A DNA stretch of 64,000 bases from CAYZWU01 sp964482235 (GTDB taxonomy: Bacteria; Planctomycetota; B15-G4; CAYZWU01). Position 1 is the first letter of the stretch, and every line of letters begins with the position of its first letter. The DNA is taken from assembly GCA_964482235.1 (NCBI GenBank), contig CAYZWU010000002.1:149385-213384 (forward strand), given 5' to 3'. A program made the translations under genes and the position numbers. Positions 25,001-34,278 of this stretch are shown here, piece by piece. Below the pieces are notes generated by a model. That model searched no databases. It was not told the origin of the DNA and saw only the letters and a list, made by a program, of their open reading frames with translations.

Positions 25001-26074
25001 ATGAGCAAGCCCAAGGTCTTTTTTGTCCAGGTCGATCAGGATGAGCCGGTCAAGGCAACGGCCGGCAAGGTGAAATCGTTGTTCCGGGTTGCAGGCCTCC
25101 AGGACTGCATTTCCAAAAACGACGTCACGGCTCTCAAGATGCACTTCGGCGAGAGAAACAACGACACCCACATCCCATACCGTCTCGTCAAGCCCGTTGT
25201 CGACGCCGTCGGCAAGAGCGGAGGCAAGGCCTTCCTCACCGACACCTGCGTCCTCTACAAGAGCCCGCGCGACAACGCGGTGGACCACCTGCGTCTGGCC
25301 CACGAGCACGGATTCACCATCAACAAGACGGGGGCTCCGGTGGTGATCGCCGACGGTCTCATCGGCAACGCCGAGCGGGAGGTGGCCATCCCGGGGAAGC
25401 TCTTCGACAGGGTCTCCATCGCGAGCCTGGCCCTGGACGCCAACGCCATGATGGTGCTCACCCACGTGACAGGGCACATCGGCACCGGCCTTGGCGGCGC
25501 GATCAAGAACCTCGGCATGGGGCTCGCCAGCCGCAAGGGCAAGCTCCGCCAGCACTCGGTGATGAAGCCGGCCATCTCGGAGAAGGAGTGCACCGGCTGC
25601 TGGACCTGCATGGATCACTGTCCAGCCGATGCCATTTCCGACCAGGGCGAAACGGCGCGGATCGACAACGAGGTCTGCATCGGCTGCGGCGAGTGCATCA
25701 CCGCCTGTCGCTTCGGCGCGGTGAAGTTCGACTGGAACAGGAAGGAGTACGACCTCGAGCAGCGGGTGGCCGAGCACGCCCTCGGCGCGGTGATCGGAAA
25801 GCCGGGCAAGGTCGGCTGCATCAGCTTCCTGATGTCGATCACCAAGGACTGCGACTGCTTCAACATCCGCCAGACGCCGATGATCCCCGACATCGGCATC
25901 ATCGCCAGCTGTGATCCCGTGGCCATCGATGCGGCCAGCCTCGACCTGATCGAGAAGAGTTCGAATAGGAGCCTTCCCGAGATGTCGTACCCGGAGATCG
26001 ATCCCTGGAACCAGATCCGCCACGGCGAGTCGATCGGTCTCGGGAAGAGAGACTACGAGCTGGTCGTGATCTGA
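25001..26074 (+). CDS. DUF362 domain protein with two 4Fe-4S clusters
   Basis: A 357-residue protein whose N- and C-terminal parts form a DUF362 domain (VTALKMHFGERNNDTHI; PVVDAVGKSGGKAFLTDT; THVTGHIGTGLGGAIKNLGMG; SCDPVAIDAASLDLI). A dicluster ferredoxin module is inserted at ~190-245 (CTGCWTCMDHCP and CIGCGECITACRFGA). Proteins of this family are common in anaerobes and are presumed redox or maturation proteins; their substrate is not established. The nearby hydrogenase and HdrA make an electron-transfer role plausible. ATG 25001 follows GAAAGAAAGAGC. Confidence 0.9.
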   Translation: MSKPKVFFVQVDQDEPVKATAGKVKSLFRVAGLQDCISKNDVTALKMHFGERNNDTHIPYRLVKPVVDAVGKSGGKAFLTDTCVLYKSPRDNAVDHLRLAHEHGFTINKTGAPVVIADGLIGNAEREVAIPGKLFDRVSIASLALDANAMMVLTHVTGHIGTGLGGAIKNLGMGLASRKGKLRQHSVMKPAISEKECTGCWTCMDHCPADAISDQGETARIDNEVCIGCGECITACRFGAVKFDWNRKEYDLEQRVAEHALGAVIGKPGKVGCISFLMSITKDCDCFNIRQTPMIPDIGIIASCDPVAIDAASLDLIEKSSNRSLPEMSYPEIDPWNQIRHGESIGLGKRDYELVVI

Positions 26075-26093
26075 AAGGCCGTATTGATCCTGT

Positions 26094-26121
26094 GAATGCA
26101 TTACCGAATGCATTACCACAT
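26094..26121. repeat. Short direct repeat before hairpin copy 2
   Basis: The sequence GAATGCATTACC occurs twice in close succession directly upstream of the hairpin element, followed by a partial third ATTACC that merges into the left arm (TTACCGAG). Similar ATTACCG duplications flank copy 3. This could be target-site or slippage material tied to how the element arrived. Confidence 0.5.
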
Positions 26122-26217
26122 TACCGAGCCCGCGCAATCTCCGCCATATTCGTACTGAGCCCGCACGGATAGCCGGTATCTCTGCACGAATATGGCGGAG
26201 ATTGCGCGGGCTCGGTA
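26122..26217. repeat. Long-hairpin repeat element, copy 2
   Basis: A perfect 32-bp inverted repeat, arms 26122-26153 and 26186-26217, with a 32-bp loop. The loop starts ACTGAGCCCGCAC and ends TATCTCTGC, nearly the same as in copy 3 and the reverse complement of copy 4. It lies 47 bases after the stop of the DUF362 gene and 86 bases before the methyltransferase start. Confidence 0.93.
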
Positions 26218-26303
26218 TTCGGTATTTGGATCATTCCTCAGGCTATTGGGTTTCGAGTGGAGCAGGCGATGGATTTGGTGTTTTTTTGAAAGGAGCGAGA
26301 AGC

Positions 26304-27134
26304 ATGGGTTCCGCGGAAATCCAGGGCGATTTGTGGGGGAGATCAGCGCGGGACTGGGCCGAGCTTCAGGAGCCGATGCACCAGCCGCTCTGGGATGTCA
26401 TGTTGAATGAGGGCCATGTTGGTTCCGGGACACGGTTTCTCGATGCCGGCTGCGGCGGCGGGGGCGCAAGCGTACTGGCGGCGCAGCGCGGCGCGAAGGT
26501 CAGCGGAGTGGATGCGGCCGGTACTTTGATCGAAATAGCGAGAGAGCGCGTCCCCGATGGGGACTTCCGTGTCGGCGACATCCAGGAGCTGCCATTTGAA
26601 TATCAGGCCTTCGATGCAGTCATCGCCGCGAACTCGATCCAGTACTCGGAAGACCGCGTTGCCACGCTGCGCGAAATGAAGAGAGTCTCCGCTTCAGGCG
26701 GCCGGATCGTCGTGGGCCTCTGGAGCAGCCCGGACAGGGTGGAGTACCGTGCCATCTTCAAGGCCGTCCGCGATACGCTGCCCGAACCGCCGCCCGGGAA
26801 GGGGCCTTTCGAATTGTCGGACCCCGGCACCCTCGAGAACCTGATGATGATGGCGGATCTGCATGTGGCAGGCAGCGGCGAGGTGAGCTGCCCCTTCGAT
26901 TATCCTGACTTCGAGACCCTCTGGCGGCTGGGTGTCTCGGCAGGACCCTTCCAGGCGGCGCTGCAGACGGTCGGCGAAGAGAAGCTGGAAAGAGCTGTCA
27001 GGGATGCCGCTCGTCCTTTTCAGGCCGAAGACGGGAGCATCCACATGGAGAACCGGTTTCGCTACGCCGTTGCCATTACCGATTACCGAGCCCGCGCAAA
27101 CTCCGCCATATTCGTACTGAGCCCGCACAAATAG
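26304..27134 (+). CDS. Class I SAM-dependent methyltransferase
   Basis: A 276-residue protein with the UbiE-like fold. Motif I is LDAGCGGGGASVLAAQRGA at about residues 46-65, an acidic residue follows in SGVDAAG, and motif II-like DIQELPF leads to the FDAVIAANSIQY segment. The substrate cannot be inferred. ATG 26304 has AAGGAG nine bases upstream. The last ~17 codons and the stop lie inside hairpin copy 3, so the natural C-terminus has been replaced by repeat-encoded residues (YRARANSAIFVLSPHK). The gene is bracketed by hairpin copies 2 and 3. Confidence 0.88.
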   Translation: MGSAEIQGDLWGRSARDWAELQEPMHQPLWDVMLNEGHVGSGTRFLDAGCGGGGASVLAAQRGAKVSGVDAAGTLIEIARERVPDGDFRVGDIQELPFEYQAFDAVIAANSIQYSEDRVATLREMKRVSASGGRIVVGLWSSPDRVEYRAIFKAVRDTLPEPPPGKGPFELSDPGTLENLMMMADLHVAGSGEVSCPFDYPDFETLWRLGVSAGPFQAALQTVGEEKLERAVRDAARPFQAEDGSIHMENRFRYAVAITDYRARANSAIFVLSPHK

Positions 27135-27181
27135 CCGGTATCGCTGCACGAATATGGCGGAGATTGCGCGGGCTCGGTAAT
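27082..27181. repeat. Long-hairpin repeat element, copy 3
   Basis: A 34-bp inverted repeat with one mismatch, arms 27082-27115 and 27148-27181, and a 32-bp loop. The left arm reads GCAAACTCC where all other arms read GCAATCTCC. The element overlaps the 3' end of the methyltransferase, whose stop falls in the loop. It lies 91 bases before the end of the convergent BNR gene. Confidence 0.93.
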
Positions 27182-27272
27182 ACGGTAAACCGTAGGCAAA
27201 AGGAGGCACCCGCCTCCCCGGTTGCCCGGGAGTGCGGGTGCCCATCCAGCCTGATTCTTGGTTACTCCTTGA

Positions 27273-28319
27273 TCAAGGGGTAATGACGACAGGCACTGCG
27301 TTCGACGCGTAGTCCCAGGGTCCTTCCGTGACATACACGAAGTGCAGCACCGAACCAACAGCAAGAGGCGCACCGGGAACGTTGAGCTCGGCATTGGCCA
27401 TGCCCGACGCATCGAGTACGCCGTCGAAGTTCACGAAGATCGGCAGGGTGATGTTGTTGCGGATGAAGTTCGTCACCCCGTCGATGTTGAGCGGAACATG
27501 AAGCCCCGTGGGCAGCGTGGTGCCGGGCTCGGTGCCGCTGGCGCCGCCGACCAGGAGATAGTCGCGTCCCGCGTAGGCCGCACCGGCGTTCAGCACGAAC
27601 TGGGCGTTGCCGCCGCTGGAGGCCGAGACCTGATCGAAGCCCACCCAGAGGGGCGAGGGATCGATGTCGAGGCGGCAGAGGCCTCCCGACATGGTGCCGG
27701 CAAAGAGCCAGCCATCCCTCAGGTCGATCTCGAGGTGGTAGCCGTTCGAAGGCTCTTCACCGCCGCTGATGTCGGTCCAGGTGAGACCCTGGTCATCGGA
27801 CTGCCAGACGCCCTGGCCGGTGGTGATCATGTAGACCCTGTCGAGCACGGGATGGTACTCGAAGTCCCAGCCGTAGTTGGAGAAGTTCGGCGTGGTGTAG
27901 TTCCACGTGACGCCGCCGTCGGTGGTCACGAAGGTCTTGTCAGCCACACCCATATACCCGGTCACGACCACGCGGTCGGGATCGGTGGGAGACACCCAGC
28001 AGCCGTAGAACCAGCCGTAGGTGCCGGTGTAGGTCCAGAGATCGCCGAGAGCGTCGTTCCACGTGGCGCCGCCGTCAGTCGATTTCCAGACCCAGGGGTT
28101 GTACTCGTAGGCCAGGGGATCCCAGATCTCGCCCGAGGCGTACATGATCGAAGGATCGGCATCACAGATGCCGGCCGAGTAGCAGGCGGTCCAGTCGACC
28201 TGCGGTCCGAGGATCACATTCTCGGTCCAGGTGGCACCTGCGTCGAAGGACTCCCAGAGAAGGGCAGTGTATTCGTAGGTGATGTCGTCGACCTTGTAGC
28301 CGGCGGCATACACGTGCAT
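27273..28319 (-). CDS. Second half of secreted BNR-repeat protein (downstream of in-frame TGA)
   Basis: Read from the first ATG after the stop, this is the C-terminal part of the protein beginning at 29834. It stays in the same frame as the upstream part; the intervening codons (GETDKLYRSTDGGTVWTETL) are clearly coding. It contains further BNR-type beta-propeller repeats (STDGGATW; TTDGGVTWNY; SDDQGLTWTD). A C-terminal module of about 120 residues follows (LLVGGASGTEPGTTLP, VNFDGVLDASGMANAEL, VPVVITP), resembling end domains of planctomycete-type secreted proteins. Translation as an independent protein is unlikely because it would lack a signal peptide. Confidence 0.75.
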   Translation of the reverse strand: MHVYAAGYKVDDITYEYTALLWESFDAGATWTENVILGPQVDWTACYSAGICDADPSIMYASGEIWDPLAYEYNPWVWKSTDGGATWNDALGDLWTYTGTYGWFYGCWVSPTDPDRVVVTGYMGVADKTFVTTDGGVTWNYTTPNFSNYGWDFEYHPVLDRVYMITTGQGVWQSDDQGLTWTDISGGEEPSNGYHLEIDLRDGWLFAGTMSGGLCRLDIDPSPLWVGFDQVSASSGGNAQFVLNAGAAYAGRDYLLVGGASGTEPGTTLPTGLHVPLNIDGVTNFIRNNITLPIFVNFDGVLDASGMANAELNVPGAPLAVGSVLHFVYVTEGPWDYASNAVPVVITP

Positions 28320-28424
28320 GGCGTCGAGCGGGTGCTCGAAAAGGCGGTTGACATAGTAGCATTCCAGCGTTTCCGTCCAGACGGTCCCTCCGTCTGTGCT
28401 CCTGTAGAGCTTATCGGTCTCGCC

Positions 28425-29834
28425 TCACCCGCCGGGCAGGACGGCCAGAATGATGTTTGGAGCGTTCGAGTTCTCCAGCGCGATCGAGACATAGGTGGCC
28501 TCGGGCGGCATGGTCAGCTCGGTCCACGTCACGCCGCTGTCGCCGGACTTCTGGAAAGCGGCAAATCCGTAGGGGCTCGAGTAGATTCCGTTGGGAGAGG
28601 AATCGGAAATCTCGACGCCGTAGACGCGCGATTCGAGGATGCCGTTGCAGATGTTGGTCCACGTGACACCCGAGTCGACGGTCCTAGTAATGCCCGTGTA
28701 GTAGCAGGCGCAGTAGACGGTCGACGGTGTTCCCTCGCAGATGGACGGGGTGTAGGGCATTCCGCCGACGTCTGTCAAGGTCCACGTGGCGCCGCCGTCG
28801 GTGGTCTGGAACATGCCATCGGAGGCCGCCACGTAGATCGTGTTGCTGTCAGTAGGATGGATATCGAGCCCGTAGGCAAAGGTCGGGCCATTGGGGTTGG
28901 TCGTCCACGTGGCGCCGCCGTCGAAGGACTCGAAGTAGCCAGTACCCGGAGCAATGACGTGGTTGTCATCGGTGGGATCGATGGCCACCATGATTGAGTA
29001 CTCGAAGGGAATGGCGGAGACGGGTGCGGCGGTCCATGTGGTGCCGCCGTCAGTGCTCGCGAGGCACATTCCAGTAATCATGTAGGTCGAGATGTCGTAG
29101 TCGTACCCGGCCATGTACATGACGTTGGGATTGTTGGAGGAGACATCAAATCCGAAGGGAACCATGTAACCGAACGAGCTCAGGTTCGTAGATGTCCACG
29201 TGACGCCGCCGTCGGTGGACACGCTGAACACGGGCTCGTAAAGGTGGGGGCCCACCATATTGTAGTAGTAGCCGGCCACGTAGATGGTGTTCGGGTTCGT
29301 GGGATGGACCCTCACCGCGTAGGGCGTGTCCGTCCCGGTCCAGGCGGTATTGGTCCATGTGATGCCGCCGTCGGTGGTAACGCCGAAGTAGGGCATGTAC
29401 GTCGTGTAGTCCATGCCGACGGCATACCACGTGTTCATATCGGCAGCGAAGAAATCGAACATCGCGAATGGATTCTTGGCGAACGCCGTCCAGTTTGCAC
29501 CGCCGTCAGCTGTCTCGTAGACGTTTCCGTTGCCATATGACTCGTTGTTGATGATGATGGCAGCGTCGGCGTCCGTCGGATCCGTGACGACAAAAGCAAA
29601 GGTGCCGCCTTCAGGGCCCATGTACTCCCAGGCTGCCCTCTGGCCGGCTGTGCGCGGCGCAGCCGGTGTCATGGGGCTGCCACCCGGGTTGAGGTGCGGC
29701 AAGACTTGCTTCTGATGCTCGTACTTGCACTTGGGCGTACCGCACTTGCAGTACGGGTCCTGGGCGATCGCAGCCGGGAGCAGAACAACTCCCATGACAA
29801 CAACTGCGATCAAGAAGATCAGATTCTTCTTCAT
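28425..29834 (-). CDS. Secreted BNR/sortilin-type beta-propeller protein, first half up to in-frame TGA
   Basis: An N-terminal signal peptide (MKKNLIFLIAVVVMGVV, cleavage probably after AIA) is followed by a Cys-containing segment (CKCGTPKCKYEH). Many BNR-type repeats come next, each with an Asp-box such as STDGGTTWT or TTDGGATWT at roughly 45-50-residue spacing. The protein is exported and probably sits at the cell surface. AAGGAGG precedes the ATG. The frame ends at a TGA (28425-28427), yet the same frame continues with intact repeats for 380 codons to 27273. The original gene therefore spans 27273-29834. Confidence 0.85.
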   Translation of the reverse strand: MKKNLIFLIAVVVMGVVLLPAAIAQDPYCKCGTPKCKYEHQKQVLPHLNPGGSPMTPAAPRTAGQRAAWEYMGPEGGTFAFVVTDPTDADAAIIINNESYGNGNVYETADGGANWTAFAKNPFAMFDFFAADMNTWYAVGMDYTTYMPYFGVTTDGGITWTNTAWTGTDTPYAVRVHPTNPNTIYVAGYYYNMVGPHLYEPVFSVSTDGGVTWTSTNLSSFGYMVPFGFDVSSNNPNVMYMAGYDYDISTYMITGMCLASTDGGTTWTAAPVSAIPFEYSIMVAIDPTDDNHVIAPGTGYFESFDGGATWTTNPNGPTFAYGLDIHPTDSNTIYVAASDGMFQTTDGGATWTLTDVGGMPYTPSICEGTPSTVYCACYYTGITRTVDSGVTWTNICNGILESRVYGVEISDSSPNGIYSSPYGFAAFQKSGDSGVTWTELTMPPEATYVSIALENSNAPNIILAVLPGG

Positions 29835-30663
29835 TCGGTCCTCCTTTCGAAACGAGTAGTTGCGCGGATCGGTCCGGCTACAACGGCCGGACGAGTCCGC
29901 ATCACCGGGAAGAAAAGAAATTCGAGAAATGACAAAATTGAATTCAGTGAAGTGGTGAGTGGGTTTATATCGGTGCTGCCCTCGAGGCTGGTTTCAGCCA
30001 GGGGCGAAACACCGGGATCCTTACCGGCAGGGGAGAGGCAAAGTCAGCAAGCGAGGGGAAAGAAGGGTGCCCGGTGAAGCCAGATGACACCGGAATCCTT
30101 ACCGGCCTGATCCGGCGGGTCTCATCCGGCGTCGGCTGAAACGTGGCGCGGAACCGGCACCCCTTCTCCGATGTGCCGGCTCGTTTTGGCGGCGCCGTTC
30201 ATCCTGCGCAAGTCATGTTTTTGCTGCCGCAAGGCAGGTATCAGATTGATGGTCATGACGGGTCTCTTTTTCGTGCAGAGTGCACCAGGTACACTTCAAC
30301 CTGTTCTTAGACCAAGACTTGCAACTTGCCTCCATGGGTGGAGGCACTCGATCCCGAAAACAAACAATAGGAACCTCTGAATGAGATCCTGTCACAGGGC
30401 AAAGAGTTGCCTTCTAATGTAGAACCGTCAAAGACTGCCCAGCGTTAACCAAAAAGAAGAGAACGAGGGAAATCCCCTAGTGTGTATCAAAAGCCTTGTT
30501 CCTAAGGGGCTTACTTGAAACCAGGTATCTATATTCAAGACCATCGATACATAAGTGGGTTATTTCATGTAAAATATATGTGGTTCCATGACGAAGCTTC
30601 TCAGTCCTCTCAGGTGTAGGGTATCAATCCGTCCCGGACCATCATCGATCGGAGTCCGTCACG
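29835..30663. other. 829-bp intergenic region upstream of the BNR gene and the sigma factor
   Basis: A divergent gap that must contain the promoters for the BNR gene (leftward) and the sigma-factor operon (rightward). Small open frames occur but none has a recognisable product or ribosome site. A 20-bp direct repeat with one mismatch occurs at 30009-30028 and 30087-30106. The part nearest the sigma factor (30400-30600) is clearly more AT-rich than its surroundings. Confidence 0.5.
30009..30106. repeat. Spaced 20-bp direct repeat
   Basis: The 20-mer at 30009-30028 (ACACCGGGATCCTTACCGGC) recurs at 30087-30106 with one change (GGA for GGG). The copies are 78 bp apart, about seven helical turns. 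They lie 175 and 253 bp upstream of the BNR gene start, a position that would suit a pair of regulator-binding sites. Confidence 0.55.
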
Positions 30664-31317
30664 ATGACCTGTCCTGAAAATCCCGGCCCGGCCTTTCTCC
30701 CTAACTGGGAACAGGGGAACGACAGCGACCTGGAAGAGATCCTCAGGCGCCACCTTCCTTGGGTTCAGGGCTTTGTCCGCCACAAGCTCGGCGGCTTCCG
30801 CAGGTCGATGGGCGAGACGGGCGATTTCGTGCAGGAAGCGATGATGCAGTTCCTCAAGCACGGGCCGCGGATCCATCTCTCGAACGACAGGCAGCTCAGG
30901 GCGCTTCTCGGCAGGATCGTCGAGAACGTGATCTGCGACAAGTACGCCTGGTTCATGGCAAAGAGGCGGGACATGGCCCGCGAGCGTCCCCTGCCGCCCG
31001 ATTCGACGCTGAACCTCGATCCACCAGAGGAACGGCAGGAGACGCCGAGCCAGATCATGCATCAGCACGAGCAGGAAGCGTGGACGAGGCTGGGGCTCGA
31101 GCTTCTCGATCCACAGGACCGCGAGGCGATCATCCTTCATCACTGGGAGAGCCTCTCCTTCAGCGACATGGGCAAGCTCCTCGGAATCTCCAAGGTCGCT
31201 GCGAGGAAGAGATACATCCAGGCCACCTATCGCATGATCGACAAGATCCGGGCCCTGCAGAGCGGCCGGATCGACGACGCCCTCGGTCCGGTCTCATGCG
31301 AGGAGGATGGATCATGA
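30664..31317 (+). CDS. ECF-type RNA polymerase sigma factor
   Basis: A 217-residue sigma-70-family protein of the extracytoplasmic-function type. Region 2 covers ~20-90 (LRRHLPWVQGFVRHKLG; DFVQEAMMQFLKHGP). Region 4 covers ~135-205, with a helix-turn-helix (REAIILHHWESLSFSDMGKLLGIS split over two helices; AARKRYIQATYRM). Such proteins direct RNA polymerase to stress or developmental promoters. The stop overlaps the start of the kinase gene (ATGA). The pairing of a sigma factor of this type with a kinase carrying TPRs is typical of planctomycete-like genomes. Confidence 0.88.
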   Translation: MTCPENPGPAFLPNWEQGNDSDLEEILRRHLPWVQGFVRHKLGGFRRSMGETGDFVQEAMMQFLKHGPRIHLSNDRQLRALLGRIVENVICDKYAWFMAKRRDMARERPLPPDSTLNLDPPEERQETPSQIMHQHEQEAWTRLGLELLDPQDREAIILHHWESLSFSDMGKLLGISKVAARKRYIQATYRMIDKIRALQSGRIDDALGPVSCEEDGS

Positions 31318-34276
31318 ATTCCGAGGAGGGAACCCAGGTACCCGAGAGCCGCATCGAGAAGGCCTACACCGAGTTCTGCGATGCCTGGCTCGAGGGGCGC
31401 AAGCCCGACATCGATTCGTTCTGCCGGCAGCACCCGACCTGCGCACCCGCCTCGAGAGCTTCATCTCGATGTACCACTGCTTCCAGGAGTGCCAGCGGGA
31501 GTCGGGCGGCCGGCCCGTCGAGGCGCCCGCCGAGGAGAAGGAGGTGAACGGGAGGGTTCTGGGCGACTTCCGGCTCGTGCGGGAGATCGGCCGCGGCGGC
31601 ATGGGAGTCGTCTACGAGGCGCGCCAGCTTTCCCTTGATCGCACGGTGGCTCTCAAGGTGCTTCCCGCCCATCTCACCCTCCGGAAGGAGACGGTGGCCC
31701 GGTTCAGGAGGGAAGCCTCCACGGCGGCCAAGCTAAAGCATCCCGAGCTCGTGGAGATCTACACGATCGGCGAGGCGGAGGGGAACGAGTTCTTCGCCAT
31801 GGAGTTCGTCGAGGGAGCGCCCCTGGACGATGTGATCGATCAGCTCTCCTTCGGCCGCAGCGCGACGCCGAGCGGGAACGACTTTGCCCGTGCGGTCATG
31901 AAGACCAGGCGACGCCGGAAGGACTCACTGCCGGCGGCAGAGGTCAGCGGAGAGGAGCCGGTCGTCCCGGTTCCCCTGTGGAACAGAACCTACATCGAGG
32001 TGGTCTGCCGCATCATCGCCGAGGTGGCGGGAGCTCTTCATTTCGCTCACCGGGGCGGCGTGATACACCGCGACGTCAAGCCGTCCAACATCCTGGTGCG
32101 CCAGGACGGAACCGTGGTGCTGACCGATTTCGGGCTTGCCCGCGAGGAGGGCCTTCCCTCGCTGACCGTGACGGGCGAGCTGGCGGGAACGCCGCACTAC
32201 GTCGCTCCGGAGCAGGCGTCGCCGCGGCGGGGGCGCCTCGATCACCGGGTGGACATCTACTCCCTGGGCGTCACCCTCTACGAGCTGATCACACTGAAGC
32301 GTCCCTTCGACGGGAGGACGTCGCAGGAAGTGCTGGGCAAGATCATCACCAGGGATCCGCGCGCGCCGAGAGCGCGGAACGCCCTGATCCCCAAGGATAT
32401 CGAAACGGTCTGCCTCACGGCGATGGACAAGGATCCGTCGCGGCGGTATCAGTCCGCCAGGGAGCTCAGGGAGGATCTCATCAACTTTCTCGAGTACCGG
32501 CCGATCAAGGCCCGGCCCGTCGGCCTGGCCACGCGGACCTACCGGCTGGTGCGCCGCCATCCCGGCTATTCGGTCCTGTCGGGCCTTCTGCTTCTCTTCC
32601 TGATCGGGGCGCCGCTCGTCTACGGCATCCAGCACAAGCGAGCCAATACAAGGATCATGGCCGCCCTCAAGGCCAAGAACCAGGCCCTGTTCCGGGCCGA
32701 GGAGGAGACCAAACTGGCGCGGCAGGTTTCCAGCTACCTCGAGGACATCTTCGCCGACTTCTACGACTGCCATGCCAGGGGGGAAGAGGTCACGGCCTAC
32801 GATCTTTTGCAGCGCAACGTGGAGACCATGGAGTCCCGCCTCGCCGATCAACCGAGGTTGCTTGCCGAGCTGCTGCGCAGCGTGGCTCTCGTCCAGGGGA
32901 TACTCGGTCACCACGGCGAGGCCCAGAAGCTGCTGGAGAAGTCGCTGGAGACCTTCCGGCGTGTCAAGGGTGCGGACCAGCCCGAGACGCTTCACTGCAT
33001 GATTCACATGGCCGAGATTGAGATCCGGATGTACCGCTACGGCGAGGCGCAGTCTCTTCTGGCCGAGTGTCATGACAAGTGCCAGGAGGTCCTGGGAGAG
33101 GACCACCCCGATACGCTGAAGACGATGCACCTCATGGGAAACGTCCTTTTCGCGCAGGGATACTACGATGAAGCGGAGACCTTCTACACCGATCTTCTCG
33201 ATCATTACGTCGCCCTGGGCGAGGATCATCCCGAGACGCTTCATTACATGATGCACATCGGCGAGGTCTACGAGAAGCAGAACCGCACCGGCGAGGCGGA
33301 GTTTGTACTCGGCGAATGCCTCGAGAGATGCCGCCGCGCCCTGGGCAGCGATCATCCCTACGCGATGCGCACCATGCACTCCATGGGGATCCTGATGGAG
33401 TCCAAGGGGAGGCTGAGGGATGCCGAGACCTGCTACCGAAAGCTCTTCGAGCATTACAGGGCGCTGGGCGACGAACACCCCGAGGCGCTGCATTACAAGA
33501 TGCACGTGGGAACCCTTCTCGCGAACCAGGAGCGGTACAAGGAGGCGGAGCCTGTCCTGATCGAGTGCCTCGCTGGATGCCGCCGCAATCTGGGAAACGA
33601 TCACCCGGTCACCACGAGGGTGATTCGAAGCCTCGGTTATCTCTGCACCAGCACGGGCCGCATCAACGAAGCCGATAGCTACTACCTGGAGCTCTACGAG
33701 CAGAGAAAGCAGCTTCTCGAGGCCGCTCTCAAAACAGCCGGCGAGGAGAATGCGGAGACGAATTTTAACAGGAGCGATCTGGCCACTCTGCTCAGGCAGC
33801 TCGGCCGGCACGACGAGGCCGAAAAGATCGTCAACGACCTGGAACAGAGGCTCGTGCAGGATGATCCCATTCGAATGGCCATGGTCAACGTCGCGGCCAT
33901 GGTGAGACAGGACAAGGAACGCAACGACGAGGCTGAAGCGTTGCTGCTAGAGGCTGTCGAGTGGCGAAAGAAATACACCGGCGGCAGTCCCCTCAACCTA
34001 TATGACGCCAAGTACCAGCTGGCCGAGTTCTATCGTACCCGGGGACGATCCAGCGAGGCTGAGCCCCTCTACCTCGAATCCCTGGAAGGCTTCCGCAGGT
34101 TCGCTGACGACGACCATCCCGCCCTTCTGAGGGTCGTGACATCCCTGGCAACGCTGTACAGGAAGGAAGGCCGGATAGAGGAGGCGAAACCCCTGGCCCG
34201 CGAGGCTCTGGACAAGACCCGCCCCGGCACTCCCAGCTACTGGTACCGGAAGACCTTATTCAAGCAGTGCCAGTGA
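31314..34276 (+). CDS. Ser/Thr protein kinase with membrane helix and TPR tail (frameshift near 31436)
   Basis: The true N-terminus begins at ATG 31314 (NSEEGTQVPESRIEKAYTEF, then FCRQHP). The kinase frame takes over at DLRTRLESF. One missing base in CACCCGACC near 31436 explains the switch; otherwise the first usable start would be ATG 31469. Kinase domain: Gly loop GRGGMGVVYEA, VALKVL, catalytic HRDVKPSN, DFGLARE and APEQ. About 50 polar residues are inserted before the catalytic loop. One membrane helix follows (SVLSGLLLLFLIG), then about ten TPR-like repeats of ~42 residues (for example DHPETLHYMMHIGEVY). It probably regulates its partner sigma factor or senses envelope signals. Confidence 0.87.
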
Positions 34277-34278
34277 GG

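Noticed and set aside
28425..28427. Selenocysteine at the in-frame TGA of the BNR protein
   Set aside because: A secreted structural repeat protein is an unlikely selenoprotein, the surrounding residues show no redox motif, and I see no convincing SECIS hairpin directly downstream. Mutation or error is simpler.
27342..28997. A 551-codon plus-strand frame opposite the BNR gene
   Set aside because: It spans the position of the in-frame TGA without interruption but has no domain or signal; the minus strand has clear Asp-box repeats and a signal peptide on both sides.
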